This document shows positions 1 through 7,275 of a stretch of DNA of 15,632 nucleotides, one piece after another. The first letter of the stretch is position 1. Each line of letters opens with the position of its first letter. The position numbers and the translations under genes are program-made. The stretch is from CAYSYH01 sp964435455 (GTDB lineage Bacteria; Patescibacteriota; WWE3; 2-01-FULL-39-13; JAACPI01): the NCBI GenBank assembly GCA_964435455.1, contig CAYSYH010000013.1, forward strand, positions 1 through 15,632, given 5' to 3'. Under the pieces are notes generated by a model, which saw nothing but the letters and a program-made list of their open reading frames with translations, searched no databases and had not been told where the DNA came from.

Positions 1-245
1 AAATAACCAAAAAAATATAAAACATAAGCTCCAAGTAAGGAACCTAGGGTAGAGGATAGTATGATACCCAATACAGAAAAAGTACCTTGTGTAGATAAAA
101 AACCTGCTAAAGGTAGAACTAACTCACTAGGTATTGGCGGAAAGATGTTTTCTATAGCAATAATAGCAATTATTCCAGGATAACCAAAAAATGTAATTAA
201 GCTAAATATTAAATCTGCTAATGAAGATAAAATATAATTGAGCAT
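1..245 (-). CDS. DedA-family membrane protein, N-terminal part only (runs off the window)
   Basis: Reading the minus strand from the ATG at 245-243 gives 81 codons before the window edge, so only the first third or so of the protein is visible. It is hydrophobic, with a first membrane segment around residues 10-30. It carries the DedA/SNARE-associated (VTT domain) signature near residues 31-50: an acidic residue, then FPPIPSE, then LPLAGFLS. A Gly-rich segment (SLLGAYVLYFFG, residues 69-80) follows, as usual in the family. DedA proteins are inner-membrane proteins linked to lipid carrier flipping, envelope integrity and proton-motive-force maintenance. Which of these applies here cannot be told from the fragment. 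The gene diverges from rsmI, and a good promoter lies between them. Confidence 0.82.
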   Translation of the reverse strand, partial: MLNYILSSLADLIFSLITFFGYPGIIAIIAIENIFPPIPSELVLPLAGFLSTQGTFSVLGIILSSTLGSLLGAYVLYFFGY

Positions 246-268
246 ATTTTTTTAAATTTAACGTTATC

Positions 269-298
269 ATTATACAATAGTAATATAAAAAGTGTAAA
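269..298 (-). promoter_or_regulatory. Promoter for the DedA-family gene
   Basis: On the minus strand a -35 TTTACA (298-293) is followed after 18 bases by a perfect -10 TATAAT (274-269). The expected start of transcription is near 262, giving a leader of about 17 bases before the ATG at 245. No Shine-Dalgarno sequence is visible in that leader. Confidence 0.6.
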
Positions 299-299
299 A

Positions 300-305
300 T
301 ATAAT
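300..305 (+). promoter_or_regulatory. -10 element for rsmI-eno, leaderless spacing
   Basis: A perfect TATAAT ends only 5 bases before the rsmI ATG at 311, so a transcript started from it would begin at or next to the start codon. No good -35 is seen at 16-18 bases upstream. It abuts the -35 of the divergent DedA promoter. Perfect -10 hexamers also arise by chance in such AT-rich DNA, so confidence is modest. Confidence 0.4.
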
Positions 306-310
306 AGATT

Positions 311-1018
311 ATGGAAAATAAAATTAAAAAATCCCCTACCCTATTTGTAGTAGCAACCCCTATAGGCAATAAAGAAGATATAAGCTTTAGAGCTGTAAAA
401 ACTTTTAAAAGTTGTTCTGCAATAATTACAGAAAATCAAAAAACAACTAAAAAACTATTAAGTATTTTAGGAATTAGAAACCCTAAAAAATTTATAACTT
501 TAGGAGATTTCAATAACAAAAATATAACAAAATTTATTGAATTTATAAATGAAAACAAACAAGTTGCCCTAGTATCCGAAGCAGGGACTCCATTAATATC
601 GGATCCAGGATTTAAATTAATAAATTATATAAGAAATGAAAAAATAGATATTAATATAGAAGCAATACCTGGAGCAAGTGCATTAACAACATTTTTAAGT
701 ATTTCTGGACTGCCTACAGATAAAGTACTGTTTTTGGGATTCTTACCTAAAAAGCCTCAAAAAAGGAAACAAATACTTTTAAATTTAAATGAAATAAATA
801 CATTAATTAAAACCACGTTTGTTCTACTTGAAAGTAAATACAAAATTATAAAAACGTTAACACAAATTAGTAACTTATACCCACAAGCAAAAATATCCAT
901 AGGAAAAGAACTTACAAAAATACATCAAAGAGTGTATTATGGAAACATAAAAGATATAATAAAAGAAATAAAGAAAGATAAAATAAAAGGTGAGTTTATA
1001 ATACATCTGTCCTTATGA
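311..1018 (+). CDS. rsmI: 16S rRNA (cytidine-1402 2'-O) methyltransferase RsmI, minimal form
   Basis: RsmI methylates the ribose of C1402 in 16S rRNA, in the decoding centre, using S-adenosylmethionine. The family signatures are present in order: VATPIGN at residues 14-20 followed by EDISFRA, SEAGTPLISDPG at 89-100, IPGASAL at 119-125 with the SGLPTD stretch after it, FLGFLPKK at 141-148, and KELTKIHQ near the C-terminus. At 235 aa it lacks the C-terminal extension of the roughly 280-residue E. coli protein. The usual EDTR motif after the first strand pair reads ENQK here (residues 41-44), a real departure. The start at 311 fits the family N-terminus. The TGA stop overlaps the enolase start as ATGA, so the two are probably translationally coupled. 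Confidence 0.93.
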   Translation: MENKIKKSPTLFVVATPIGNKEDISFRAVKTFKSCSAIITENQKTTKKLLSILGIRNPKKFITLGDFNNKNITKFIEFINENKQVALVSEAGTPLISDPGFKLINYIRNEKIDINIEAIPGASALTTFLSISGLPTDKVLFLGFLPKKPQKRKQILLNLNEINTLIKTTFVLLESKYKIIKTLTQISNLYPQAKISIGKELTKIHQRVYYGNIKDIIKEIKKDKIKGEFIIHLSL

Positions 1019-2148
1019 AAATAAACAAGATTTATGCTAGAAAAATATTAAACTCTTTGGGTGATTGGACAATAGAAGTTACATTAGAATCCTCTAAAAA
1101 TACTGCTAAGGCAAGCGTACCCCACGGTGAATCAACAGGGCAATACGAATCTCAAGTTGTATCTGTAGATAAAGCTTTAGAAAATCTTAAATTAATACAC
1201 AAAGATTTGATAGAAGATGATTTTTTTTCTATTCAAGAGTTTGATACAAGATTAAATTCCTTAGATGGAACTGCAACAAAAAGCAATTTGGGAGCTAATT
1301 TAATACTGGCCCTATCTATTGCATTTACTAAACTTATAGCCAAAGAAAAAAATAAAGAAGTATATAAATATATTTCTAAAATTACAAATAAACAACCTAA
1401 GTTGCCTAAATTTATGCTTTTGATTTTTGAAGGAGGAAAACATGGGAGCCCAAAACTTACAATACAAGAGTTTATGCTTTTAGTAGATAATATAGAAGAT
1501 GCGCAAAAAATTGTAAAAAAATATAAAAATTATTTATCAAAAAATAATCTTTTTACAGGATATGGATTAGAGGGAGCTTTTACAAGTGCCCAATTTAATG
1601 ACAATGATGTATTAGAGTTATTATCAAAAATAAATCCCGAACACGGAATTGCCTTGGACGTGGCTGAATCTTCAAGAAAAGGTAAGCCTCTGGATTTTGA
1701 AAATATTATAAAAAAATTTAATATAAAATCTATTGAGGACCCCAAAAATGAAAAGGATTATAATTCGTGGAAAGAATTTTATTCTAAATGGGGAAATAAA
1801 ATTATGGTAGTAGCAGATGATCTAACAACAACAAACAAAACTTTAATTGAAAACGCACAAAGAGAAAATCTAGCAAATTCTGTTATTATAAAGCCTAATC
1901 AAGTAGGAACAGTTACAGAAACATTACAAGCAATAGAACAAGCAAGAATGCAAAACTGGAAGATAATAGTTTCACATAGAGGGGGAGACACAAATGATTC
2001 TTTCATTGCAGACTTATCTGTAGGTGTTGGTGCAGATTATGTAAAATTTGGAGGTCTACAAAGGGGAGAAAGAATAGCTAAATATAATAGGATGTTAAAA
2101 ATAAAGCAAAATCTAAGTATAGATAATTTAGTATCTAGTATTTTATAG
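1015..2148 (+). CDS. eno: Enolase (phosphopyruvate hydratase), short divergent form
   Basis: Enolase interconverts 2-phosphoglycerate and phosphoenolpyruvate in the cytoplasm. The N-terminal capping domain is recognisable (ARKILNS, then GESTGQYE with the loop Ser at 40, then LDGTATKSNLGAN), followed by the TIM-barrel domain. All active-site residues I can align are kept: His143 and Glu152 (GGKH...IQEFM), Glu186, Mg ligands Asp215, Glu241 (SIEDP) and Asp268 (ADDL), Lys293, His321-Arg322 and Lys344. At 377 aa it is about 50 shorter than the usual roughly 430; much of the loss is between the ALDVA strand and the SIEDP strand. The GDEGG motif reads GLEGA and SHRSGE reads SHRGGD. It is likely active but far from the common sequence. 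Its stop overlaps the convergent PGM-like gene by 6 bases. Confidence 0.9.
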   Translation: MKINKIYARKILNSLGDWTIEVTLESSKNTAKASVPHGESTGQYESQVVSVDKALENLKLIHKDLIEDDFFSIQEFDTRLNSLDGTATKSNLGANLILALSIAFTKLIAKEKNKEVYKYISKITNKQPKLPKFMLLIFEGGKHGSPKLTIQEFMLLVDNIEDAQKIVKKYKNYLSKNNLFTGYGLEGAFTSAQFNDNDVLELLSKINPEHGIALDVAESSRKGKPLDFENIIKKFNIKSIEDPKNEKDYNSWKEFYSKWGNKIMVVADDLTTTNKTLIENAQRENLANSVIIKPNQVGTVTETLQAIEQARMQNWKIIVSHRGGDTNDSFIADLSVGVGADYVKFGGLQRGERIAKYNRMLKIKQNLSIDNLVSSIL

Positions 2149-2850
2149 GTTATACAGACAAAAATCTTGTCCTGTGGGATTTTCTAAAATTGTTATTTCT
2201 TCAGGTTTTAAGTTTTCAAAATAAGCTCTTAAAGCTTTCATTGAATTATTAGAAGCGCTTAAAACCGCACTTGCCTTTTCTTTTTTTAATACATATACTA
2301 ATTCTTTAATAAAAGGTAAAACTCTATAATAAACCATTTGTACAGATTCACCTAAAGGAGGAGGGTAATCCCAACTTCTTCGGTAAAGAACCGCTAATAA
2401 AGGATTCTTTTTTAGCATTTCTTCTTTACTGGTACCATTTAGTGCACCATAGTTACGCTCTTTTAAACGCCACTCAGTAATTGGTGTATATTCACGATTT
2501 CCCATAGCATGTTTAAGAGTTTGTTGAGACCTTACCTGATCACTTTGAAAGTAATAATCAAAGGACATGTTTTTTAATAAAGGCGCTAAAGCTTTAGCTT
2601 GCTCTATACCTAGATTTGTTAAAGGTGTAGAATCCCTCCAACCGCTATGTATCCTTTTAATATTATCCTCACTTTGACCGTGTCTAAATAAAACAATAAA
2701 AGGCTTTTTGTTGGGGTCCCCTTTAGGTAAGGTTTTTCCTTGTGTTTTACCTGGATGTTTTAAACTAGATATAGCAGCCTTAGCATTAAAAGTATAAAAT
2801 TTATTTAACCTATCTTTAGGTATTTTGTTTATTAATATATTAGATATCAT
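2143..2850 (-). CDS. Phosphoglycerate-mutase-like histidine phosphatase lacking the second catalytic His
   Basis: This belongs to the 2,3-bisphosphoglycerate-dependent phosphoglycerate mutase branch of the histidine phosphatase superfamily, which interconverts 3- and 2-phosphoglycerate. The phospho-acceptor motif RHGQSEDN starts at residue 56 (His57). SGWRD and PLT follow, then WRLKERNYGALNG (127-139) with the catalytic Glu, the substrate-binding Arg pair in YRRSWDYPPP (156-165), LGES (166-169), and PTG near the end. The usual HGNS motif with the second catalytic His reads SNNS here, with Ser200 in the His position. I checked this on the DNA (codon TCT) and see no frameshift. The lid insertion before LGES is also shortened. 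About 50 extra N-terminal residues precede the domain. The gene overlaps the ppsA stop as ATGA, so it is probably coupled to it. It may be an impaired mutase, a phosphatase of other specificity, or a pseudoenzyme. Confidence 0.8.
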   Translation of the reverse strand: MISNILINKIPKDRLNKFYTFNAKAAISSLKHPGKTQGKTLPKGDPNKKPFIVLFRHGQSEDNIKRIHSGWRDSTPLTNLGIEQAKALAPLLKNMSFDYYFQSDQVRSQQTLKHAMGNREYTPITEWRLKERNYGALNGTSKEEMLKKNPLLAVLYRRSWDYPPPLGESVQMVYYRVLPFIKELVYVLKKEKASAVLSASNNSMKALRAYFENLKPEEITILENPTGQDFCLYNL

Positions 2851-5102
2851 AACTTTTTTTTATGTTTTTCGTATTCTGCAACATAAATCAAATGGCGGGT
2901 TCTATCAATGACATCTGGACTAACAGAAATGCTTGTAACCCCCCAATCAATTAGCATTTTAGTAAGCTCCGGATAGGTAGAAGGAGCTTGTCCACATATA
3001 GAACAAGTAATACCATTTTTTACAGAAGTAGTAATTATTTTTTTTAAGGCCCATAAGACAGCAGGATTTAATTCATTATAAACGTTAGCTACTCGTGAAT
3101 TATCTCTATCTACACCTAAAACAAGCATAGTTAAATCATTAGATCCAATAGATACCCCATCAATGCCTTCCTTAATAAATTCTTCTAAAAGTATGACATT
3201 ACTAGGTATTTCAGCCATCATCCACAGTTTAAAATCGGCGCTTCTTCTTAAACCTGCAGCACCTACTATTTTTTTAACTTCTCTTAATTGCTCAACGGTG
3301 CGTACAAAAGGTAGCATTAAATGTAGGTTTTTATAACTATGCTTATTCCTTACCCTTTTTAAGGCCTCTAATTCTAAATTAAATACTTCGGAATCTTCAA
3401 TATATCTAGATACACCTCTAAAGCCTATTAAGGGGTTTTCTTCATCATTTTCGTATTTCTCACCACCTTTTAAAGACTTATATTCATTTGTTTTAAAATC
3501 TGTAGCTCTATAGATTACTGGACGAGGATTAAAGTTTTTTGCAAACTCTAATAAACCTTCTTCTAACTTTTTTATAAACACTTCCTCCTTACCCTCTTCA
3601 ATAAACTTTCTAGGATGCTTACCTATGTTAGCTATCATAAATTCAGCTCTCAGTAAACCCACACCATCTACTCTTTTTTTAGACATTTCCTTAGCTAATT
3701 GAGGTTCTCCCAAATTTAAATATAGCTTTGTAGCAGTTTTTTCATCTTTATATTCATAAAGTATTTTCTTTTCACCTAGTTCTTTTGTTTTATCACCTGC
3801 GTATATCAGACCTTTATATCCATTTACTGTAACAACTTCACCTTCTTTTAAAAATTTAGTAGCATGCTCTGTACCTACTACACAAGGTATTCCTAACTCT
3901 CTACTAACAATAGCCGCGTGGGATGTTCTACCACCCTTATTCGTAACGATAGCAGAAGCCTTTTTCATAGCAGGCACATAATCTGGATCCGTCATATCCG
4001 TAACTAAAATATCACCTTTTTTAACTTTGTTTAACTCTTTAGGACCTTTGAGTATTTTAACTTTACCTACACCAATACCTGGAGAAGCACTAATTCCAGA
4101 AACCAACAAATCTTTGTTACCAATATCTAAAGTAATATCTTCTGTTTTTATATTTAATGTTGTTACAGGACGACTTTGTACTATATATAAAGATCCTTTT
4201 TCTAAGGCCCATTCAATATCTTGAGGCTTACCATAATGCTGTTCAATTTTAGCACCTAATTTAGCTAAATGTTGTATATAGGTGTCAGAAAGTTTTTGTT
4301 TTTTTTGATATTCTTTAGAAACTTCTACCTTTCCAGAATAAGTAAATTGCCATGTTTGTTTAACTATATTCTTAGACAATATTTTAAAATCCTTTTTTGA
4401 TACTAAATATTGGTCAGGAGTAAGCTCTCCAGATACAATGGGCTGCCCCAAACCATATGCTGCTTCAATAGATATATGAGAAAGGTTATTAGTTAAGGGA
4501 TTTATTGTAAACATAATACCCGAAACCTCGCTTTGAACCATTAATTGTACAGGTACAGCAATACCTACTTTAAAATGATCAAAACCTTGCTCTTCTCTAT
4601 AATATATAGCTCTGGCACCAAACAAACTAGCCCAACATTTTTGAACATATTTTAAAACCTCTTTATAACCCCTTACTTCTAAAAAAGTATCCTGTTGACC
4701 AGCAAAAGATGCATCAGGCAAATCTTCTGCTGTAGCAGAAGAACGTACTGCAACTAATCTACCGTGGTTTCCACAAAGTTCTCTATATGCCTTTTTTATT
4801 TGATTAGCTACTTCTGTAGGCATTTCAGCTTTTAAAATAGCGTTTTTAATATTTTTTGCAGCATTTTCTAACTCTATAGAATTTTGTATATCTAAATCTT
4901 CTAGTTCTGTTTTTATTTTATGTTTTAATGACCCATATTCAACAAAATCAAAATAAGCCGTAGATAATACTACATATCCATTAGGTACGGGAATTCCAGC
5001 ATTATACATTTCCCCCAAATTAGCTCCTTTACCCCCGGCTAAAGGCAAGCTTTTTTTAGATAATTCTTTAAAGAATGATATATATTTTTTTGAGGCAGGC
5101 AT
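2847..5102 (-). CDS. ppsA: Phosphoenolpyruvate synthase (pyruvate, water dikinase)
   Basis: PpsA makes PEP from pyruvate and ATP, releasing AMP and phosphate; in reduced bacteria it may also run towards pyruvate. I use the ATG at 5102 (751 aa). A longer reading from 5129 needs a TTG codon and adds nine residues the family lacks. Numbered from that ATG, the nucleotide-binding domain has GGKGANLGEM at 23-32 and VRSSATAEDLPDASFAG at 119-135, and runs to about 315. The swivelling domain has the phospho-acceptor His395 in GGRTSHAAIVSRELGIPCVVG. The C-terminal pyruvate-binding barrel has LLRAEF at 483, the Glu-containing MAEIPSN, IGSNDLTML and the catalytic Cys703 in CGQAPS. All three domains are intact. 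It lies between a histidine kinase gene and the PGM-like gene, which it overlaps by 4 bases. Confidence 0.95.
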   Translation of the reverse strand: MPASKKYISFFKELSKKSLPLAGGKGANLGEMYNAGIPVPNGYVVLSTAYFDFVEYGSLKHKIKTELEDLDIQNSIELENAAKNIKNAILKAEMPTEVANQIKKAYRELCGNHGRLVAVRSSATAEDLPDASFAGQQDTFLEVRGYKEVLKYVQKCWASLFGARAIYYREEQGFDHFKVGIAVPVQLMVQSEVSGIMFTINPLTNNLSHISIEAAYGLGQPIVSGELTPDQYLVSKKDFKILSKNIVKQTWQFTYSGKVEVSKEYQKKQKLSDTYIQHLAKLGAKIEQHYGKPQDIEWALEKGSLYIVQSRPVTTLNIKTEDITLDIGNKDLLVSGISASPGIGVGKVKILKGPKELNKVKKGDILVTDMTDPDYVPAMKKASAIVTNKGGRTSHAAIVSRELGIPCVVGTEHATKFLKEGEVVTVNGYKGLIYAGDKTKELGEKKILYEYKDEKTATKLYLNLGEPQLAKEMSKKRVDGVGLLRAEFMIANIGKHPRKFIEEGKEEVFIKKLEEGLLEFAKNFNPRPVIYRATDFKTNEYKSLKGGEKYENDEENPLIGFRGVSRYIEDSEVFNLELEALKRVRNKHSYKNLHLMLPFVRTVEQLREVKKIVGAAGLRRSADFKLWMMAEIPSNVILLEEFIKEGIDGVSIGSNDLTMLVLGVDRDNSRVANVYNELNPAVLWALKKIITTSVKNGITCSICGQAPSTYPELTKMLIDWGVTSISVSPDVIDRTRHLIYVAEYEKHKKKL

Positions 5103-5129
5103 AATATATTTTAAATTTAATACATACAA

Positions 5130-5135
5130 ATTATA
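5130..5135 (-). promoter_or_regulatory. Possible -10 element for ppsA
   Basis: TATAAT on the minus strand lies in the gap between the kinase and ppsA. It would start transcription near 5123, leaving about 20 bases before the ATG at 5102. No good -35 is seen, because the matching positions are A/T-rich kinase coding sequence. If real, it would let ppsA and the PGM-like gene be expressed apart from the two-component genes. Confidence 0.3.
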
Positions 5136-6815
5136 CTATTTTTTAGAATTATTTTTATAAATTGGAAGAACAAAATAAAATTCTGAACCTTTTCCCAATT
5201 TAGATTTAAAACCAATTTTTCCATGGTGCTGTTCAACAATTCTTTTAGTAATTACTAAACCCAAACCAGTGCCAATAGATGTTTTTGTTGGTATAACATC
5301 TCCTTGCTCAAACATTTTAAAGAGTTTTTTTTGAGCAGAATTAGAAATGCCAATACCTGTATCTTTGACAGAAAATTTTACAGATGTGCCTTTTAGTAAA
5401 TTTACTTCTACTTTTATAGAACCTTTCTTAGTATATTTAGTAGAATTAGATATTAAGTTATCTATAGCTCTAGCAATAAGTTCTTTATCAAAAGGGAACA
5501 CTATAGCCTTTTTTGGTAACTTAATTACATATTTTAATCCACGTTTTTCTAGCAAAGGCCTAAAAAACTCTAACCTGTTTTTTACAAATGTAACAAAGTC
5601 TTGTTCAGTCAAAACTATTTCAAATTTGCCTCTCTTCATTTTGGCGATATCTAATATATCATTTACACTTTCTAACATTTTTTCGGAGCGGTTTTTTATT
5701 TCGGACAAAAGTTCTTTCTTTTTTGTGGAGCTTAACTCTCGTTCTCTCTTTACTAAAATATCTGAGGTACCCCTCATTACAGTTAAAGGTGCTCTTAAAT
5801 CGTGAACCAACATATTCATATAATCTTCACGCATCAATTCTAATTTTTTTAATTTTGTAGTATTTTCTATCGTTACTAAACAAAAACCATTTATAAAATT
5901 AAAAGTAAATCTTAAGTATTTATGTCCAATTTTTAAATCGGGCAATTCTTGAGATTTATGAGTTTTTATTACATCAATTACTTGCTTATATAAGTTTAAA
6001 TGCTCTAATTTTTTCTTTAGAAGAACTTTTTTTTGATTAGCAGTTTTATTATGAGGTATTTCCAAAAAAGTGTAAGTATTATTATTTGCAAAAACTATTT
6101 CTTCTTGGGAGTTAATAAACACAAAGCCATCATAAGCGTTAAATAATTCTCTAGAAGACAAGCAAACTTTGTTTTTATATTCATTATAAATAGCAAGGGA
6201 ATCTGTAAACAAACCAGTTAAAAAGGTAACCAAATCATTATGTGAAAATTCTAACGTAGAGTGAAAAGAAAGAGTAAAATATAAATTTTTTCTTTTTTTA
6301 AAAGGAATGTTTATATTTACAAAATCAAAAGGGGTTTTTTGAGAACTTTTATTAAGTACCCCTCCAAAAGAGCTTTCCTTTATATTTAATTTATCTATAT
6401 CCTTTAATTTCTCTTTTTTAACTAAGTATTCCAATGAGTGTTTTTTATGGTTTCTAATATATTCAGCACTTATAGTGTCATTTATATAATTTAGATATAT
6501 TAAATTTTTTTTAGAATCTAAATAATAAACGCTAAATAAGGTAAAGGGTATAAAATCACTTAAATAATTTAAAACTACAGGCAAAACATCTTCAACAAAA
6601 TATTTATATTTTTGAGAAGATTCTTTTAAATGATCTAATATTGCAAGTTGATAATATTGGGCATTTAAAAAAAACAATATGCTTTTGTTTTTTTCTTGAT
6701 GCAAGGATTGGTTTTTTTCAATATATTTATATTTAAAATATAAATATAAAATTAAGATTAGTAATAAAATATTTATTGCTAATAAATAGTAATTAGGGGC
6801 AGATGCAGATATCAT
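5136..6815 (-). CDS. Membrane-bound sensor histidine kinase with an unassigned N-terminal sensor region
   Basis: The protein has one predicted membrane segment at about residues 10-28 and then a long cytoplasmic part. Residues about 50-215 look like a GAF-type sensor fold and 220-320 like a PAS domain, judged only from position and pattern. The transmitter is clear: the H-box HDLRAPLTVMRG gives the phospho-acceptor His338, then a dimerisation helix pair, then the ATPase domain. The latter has the N-box DNLISNSTKY (452-461), the G1 box DTGIGIS (485-491), the F-box FKMFEQG (499-505) and the G2 box GTGLGLVITKRIVEQHHG (515-532). All catalytic boxes are intact, so it should be active. It has no extracellular domain, so it probably senses something in the membrane or cytoplasm. 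It sits 26 bases after a receiver gene, its likely partner, and 33 bases before ppsA. Confidence 0.92.
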   Translation of the reverse strand: MISASAPNYYLLAINILLLILILYLYFKYKYIEKNQSLHQEKNKSILFFLNAQYYQLAILDHLKESSQKYKYFVEDVLPVVLNYLSDFIPFTLFSVYYLDSKKNLIYLNYINDTISAEYIRNHKKHSLEYLVKKEKLKDIDKLNIKESSFGGVLNKSSQKTPFDFVNINIPFKKRKNLYFTLSFHSTLEFSHNDLVTFLTGLFTDSLAIYNEYKNKVCLSSRELFNAYDGFVFINSQEEIVFANNNTYTFLEIPHNKTANQKKVLLKKKLEHLNLYKQVIDVIKTHKSQELPDLKIGHKYLRFTFNFINGFCLVTIENTTKLKKLELMREDYMNMLVHDLRAPLTVMRGTSDILVKRERELSSTKKKELLSEIKNRSEKMLESVNDILDIAKMKRGKFEIVLTEQDFVTFVKNRLEFFRPLLEKRGLKYVIKLPKKAIVFPFDKELIARAIDNLISNSTKYTKKGSIKVEVNLLKGTSVKFSVKDTGIGISNSAQKKLFKMFEQGDVIPTKTSIGTGLGLVITKRIVEQHHGKIGFKSKLGKGSEFYFVLPIYKNNSKK

Positions 6816-6841
6816 ATTATAAATTTACCTAAAAAATACTA

Positions 6842-7210
6842 TTAATGCTTTAGTAAAGAATCTACTTTTTCACCTAGTTCTTCTGGTACAATTCTATGTT
6901 TTGGTATAAAATCCTCTGCACCTAAAGCTAAGGCCTTGTCTATATTTTCATCAGTAGCATAGTTAGTTAACATAATTACTTTAAATCCAGAAGTTCTACT
7001 ATCCTCTTTTAATTCTTTTAATATAGAGAGTCCATCTTTACTGGGTAATTGAATATCTAAAATAATTAAATCGGGCTGAAATTTAGCTGCGGTTTCTACT
7101 ACGTTTGAACCTTCTGTGAGTAATTGCAAAGTATGACCCCTTATCTCTAGCTCAGTTTTGTAAAGGGTAGCTATAGAAGTATCATCTTCTATCAATAAAA
7201 CTTTGCTCAT
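6842..7210 (-). CDS. Single-domain response regulator (receiver only)
   Basis: The whole 122-residue protein is a CheY-like receiver domain. It has the acidic pocket at Glu8-Asp9-Asp10, the phospho-acceptor Asp52 in LDIQLP, the switch Thr82 in MLTNYA, and Lys104 in IPKH. There is no DNA-binding or enzymatic output domain. It must act through protein contact, pass phosphate on, or serve as a phosphate sink. I chose the ATG at 7210: the three extra residues upstream would start at TTG, and MSKVLLIEDD is the normal receiver start. The gene precedes the histidine kinase, which is the natural phosphodonor. The downstream target is not evident from sequence. Confidence 0.93.
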   Translation of the reverse strand: MSKVLLIEDDTSIATLYKTELEIRGHTLQLLTEGSNVVETAAKFQPDLIILDIQLPSKDGLSILKELKEDSRTSGFKVIMLTNYATDENIDKALALGAEDFIPKHRIVPEELGEKVDSLLKH

Positions 7211-7252
7211 ATTTATCAATAAAATTAACTACGTAAATTTAGAATATCACAT

Positions 7253-7272
7253 GTACAGAAAAAGTTCTATAC
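7253..7272 (-). other. Hairpin between folD and the response regulator
   Basis: Three bases after the folD stop, the minus strand can form an 8-bp stem (GTATAGAA with TTCTGTAC, one G-U pair) around a 4-base loop. No T-run follows, so it is not a standard terminator. It might mark an mRNA 3' end or a processing site, or be chance in AT-rich DNA. Confidence 0.3.
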
Positions 7273-7275
7273 TTA

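Noticed and set aside
2241..2270. Frameshift or miscall explaining the missing His of the PGM-like protein
   Set aside because: The reading frame is continuous with family-like sequence on both sides of the SNNS stretch, so a frameshift is not supported. A single miscalled codon cannot be excluded but would need two base changes to give His-Gly.
5103..5129. Longer PEP synthase beginning at 5129
   Set aside because: The first codon would be TTG, the nine extra residues do not match the family N-terminus, and a -10-like TATAAT lies immediately upstream of that codon. The ATG at 5102 fits better.
5347..5805. Plus-strand open frame of 152 codons opposite the histidine kinase
   Set aside because: It is the antisense of conserved kinase motifs (dimerisation and ATPase domains), has no family resemblance and no start signal. 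The same holds for the other open frames opposite enolase, ppsA, typA and the permease.
6816..6821. TATAAT before the histidine kinase start as a promoter
   Set aside because: It abuts the ATG with no gap, so a transcript from it would begin inside the gene. The kinase is more simply read from the response regulator upstream.
7211..7219. Response regulator beginning three codons earlier at 7219
   Set aside because: That codon is TTG. The ATG at 7210 gives the standard receiver start with the acidic pair at residues 9-10.
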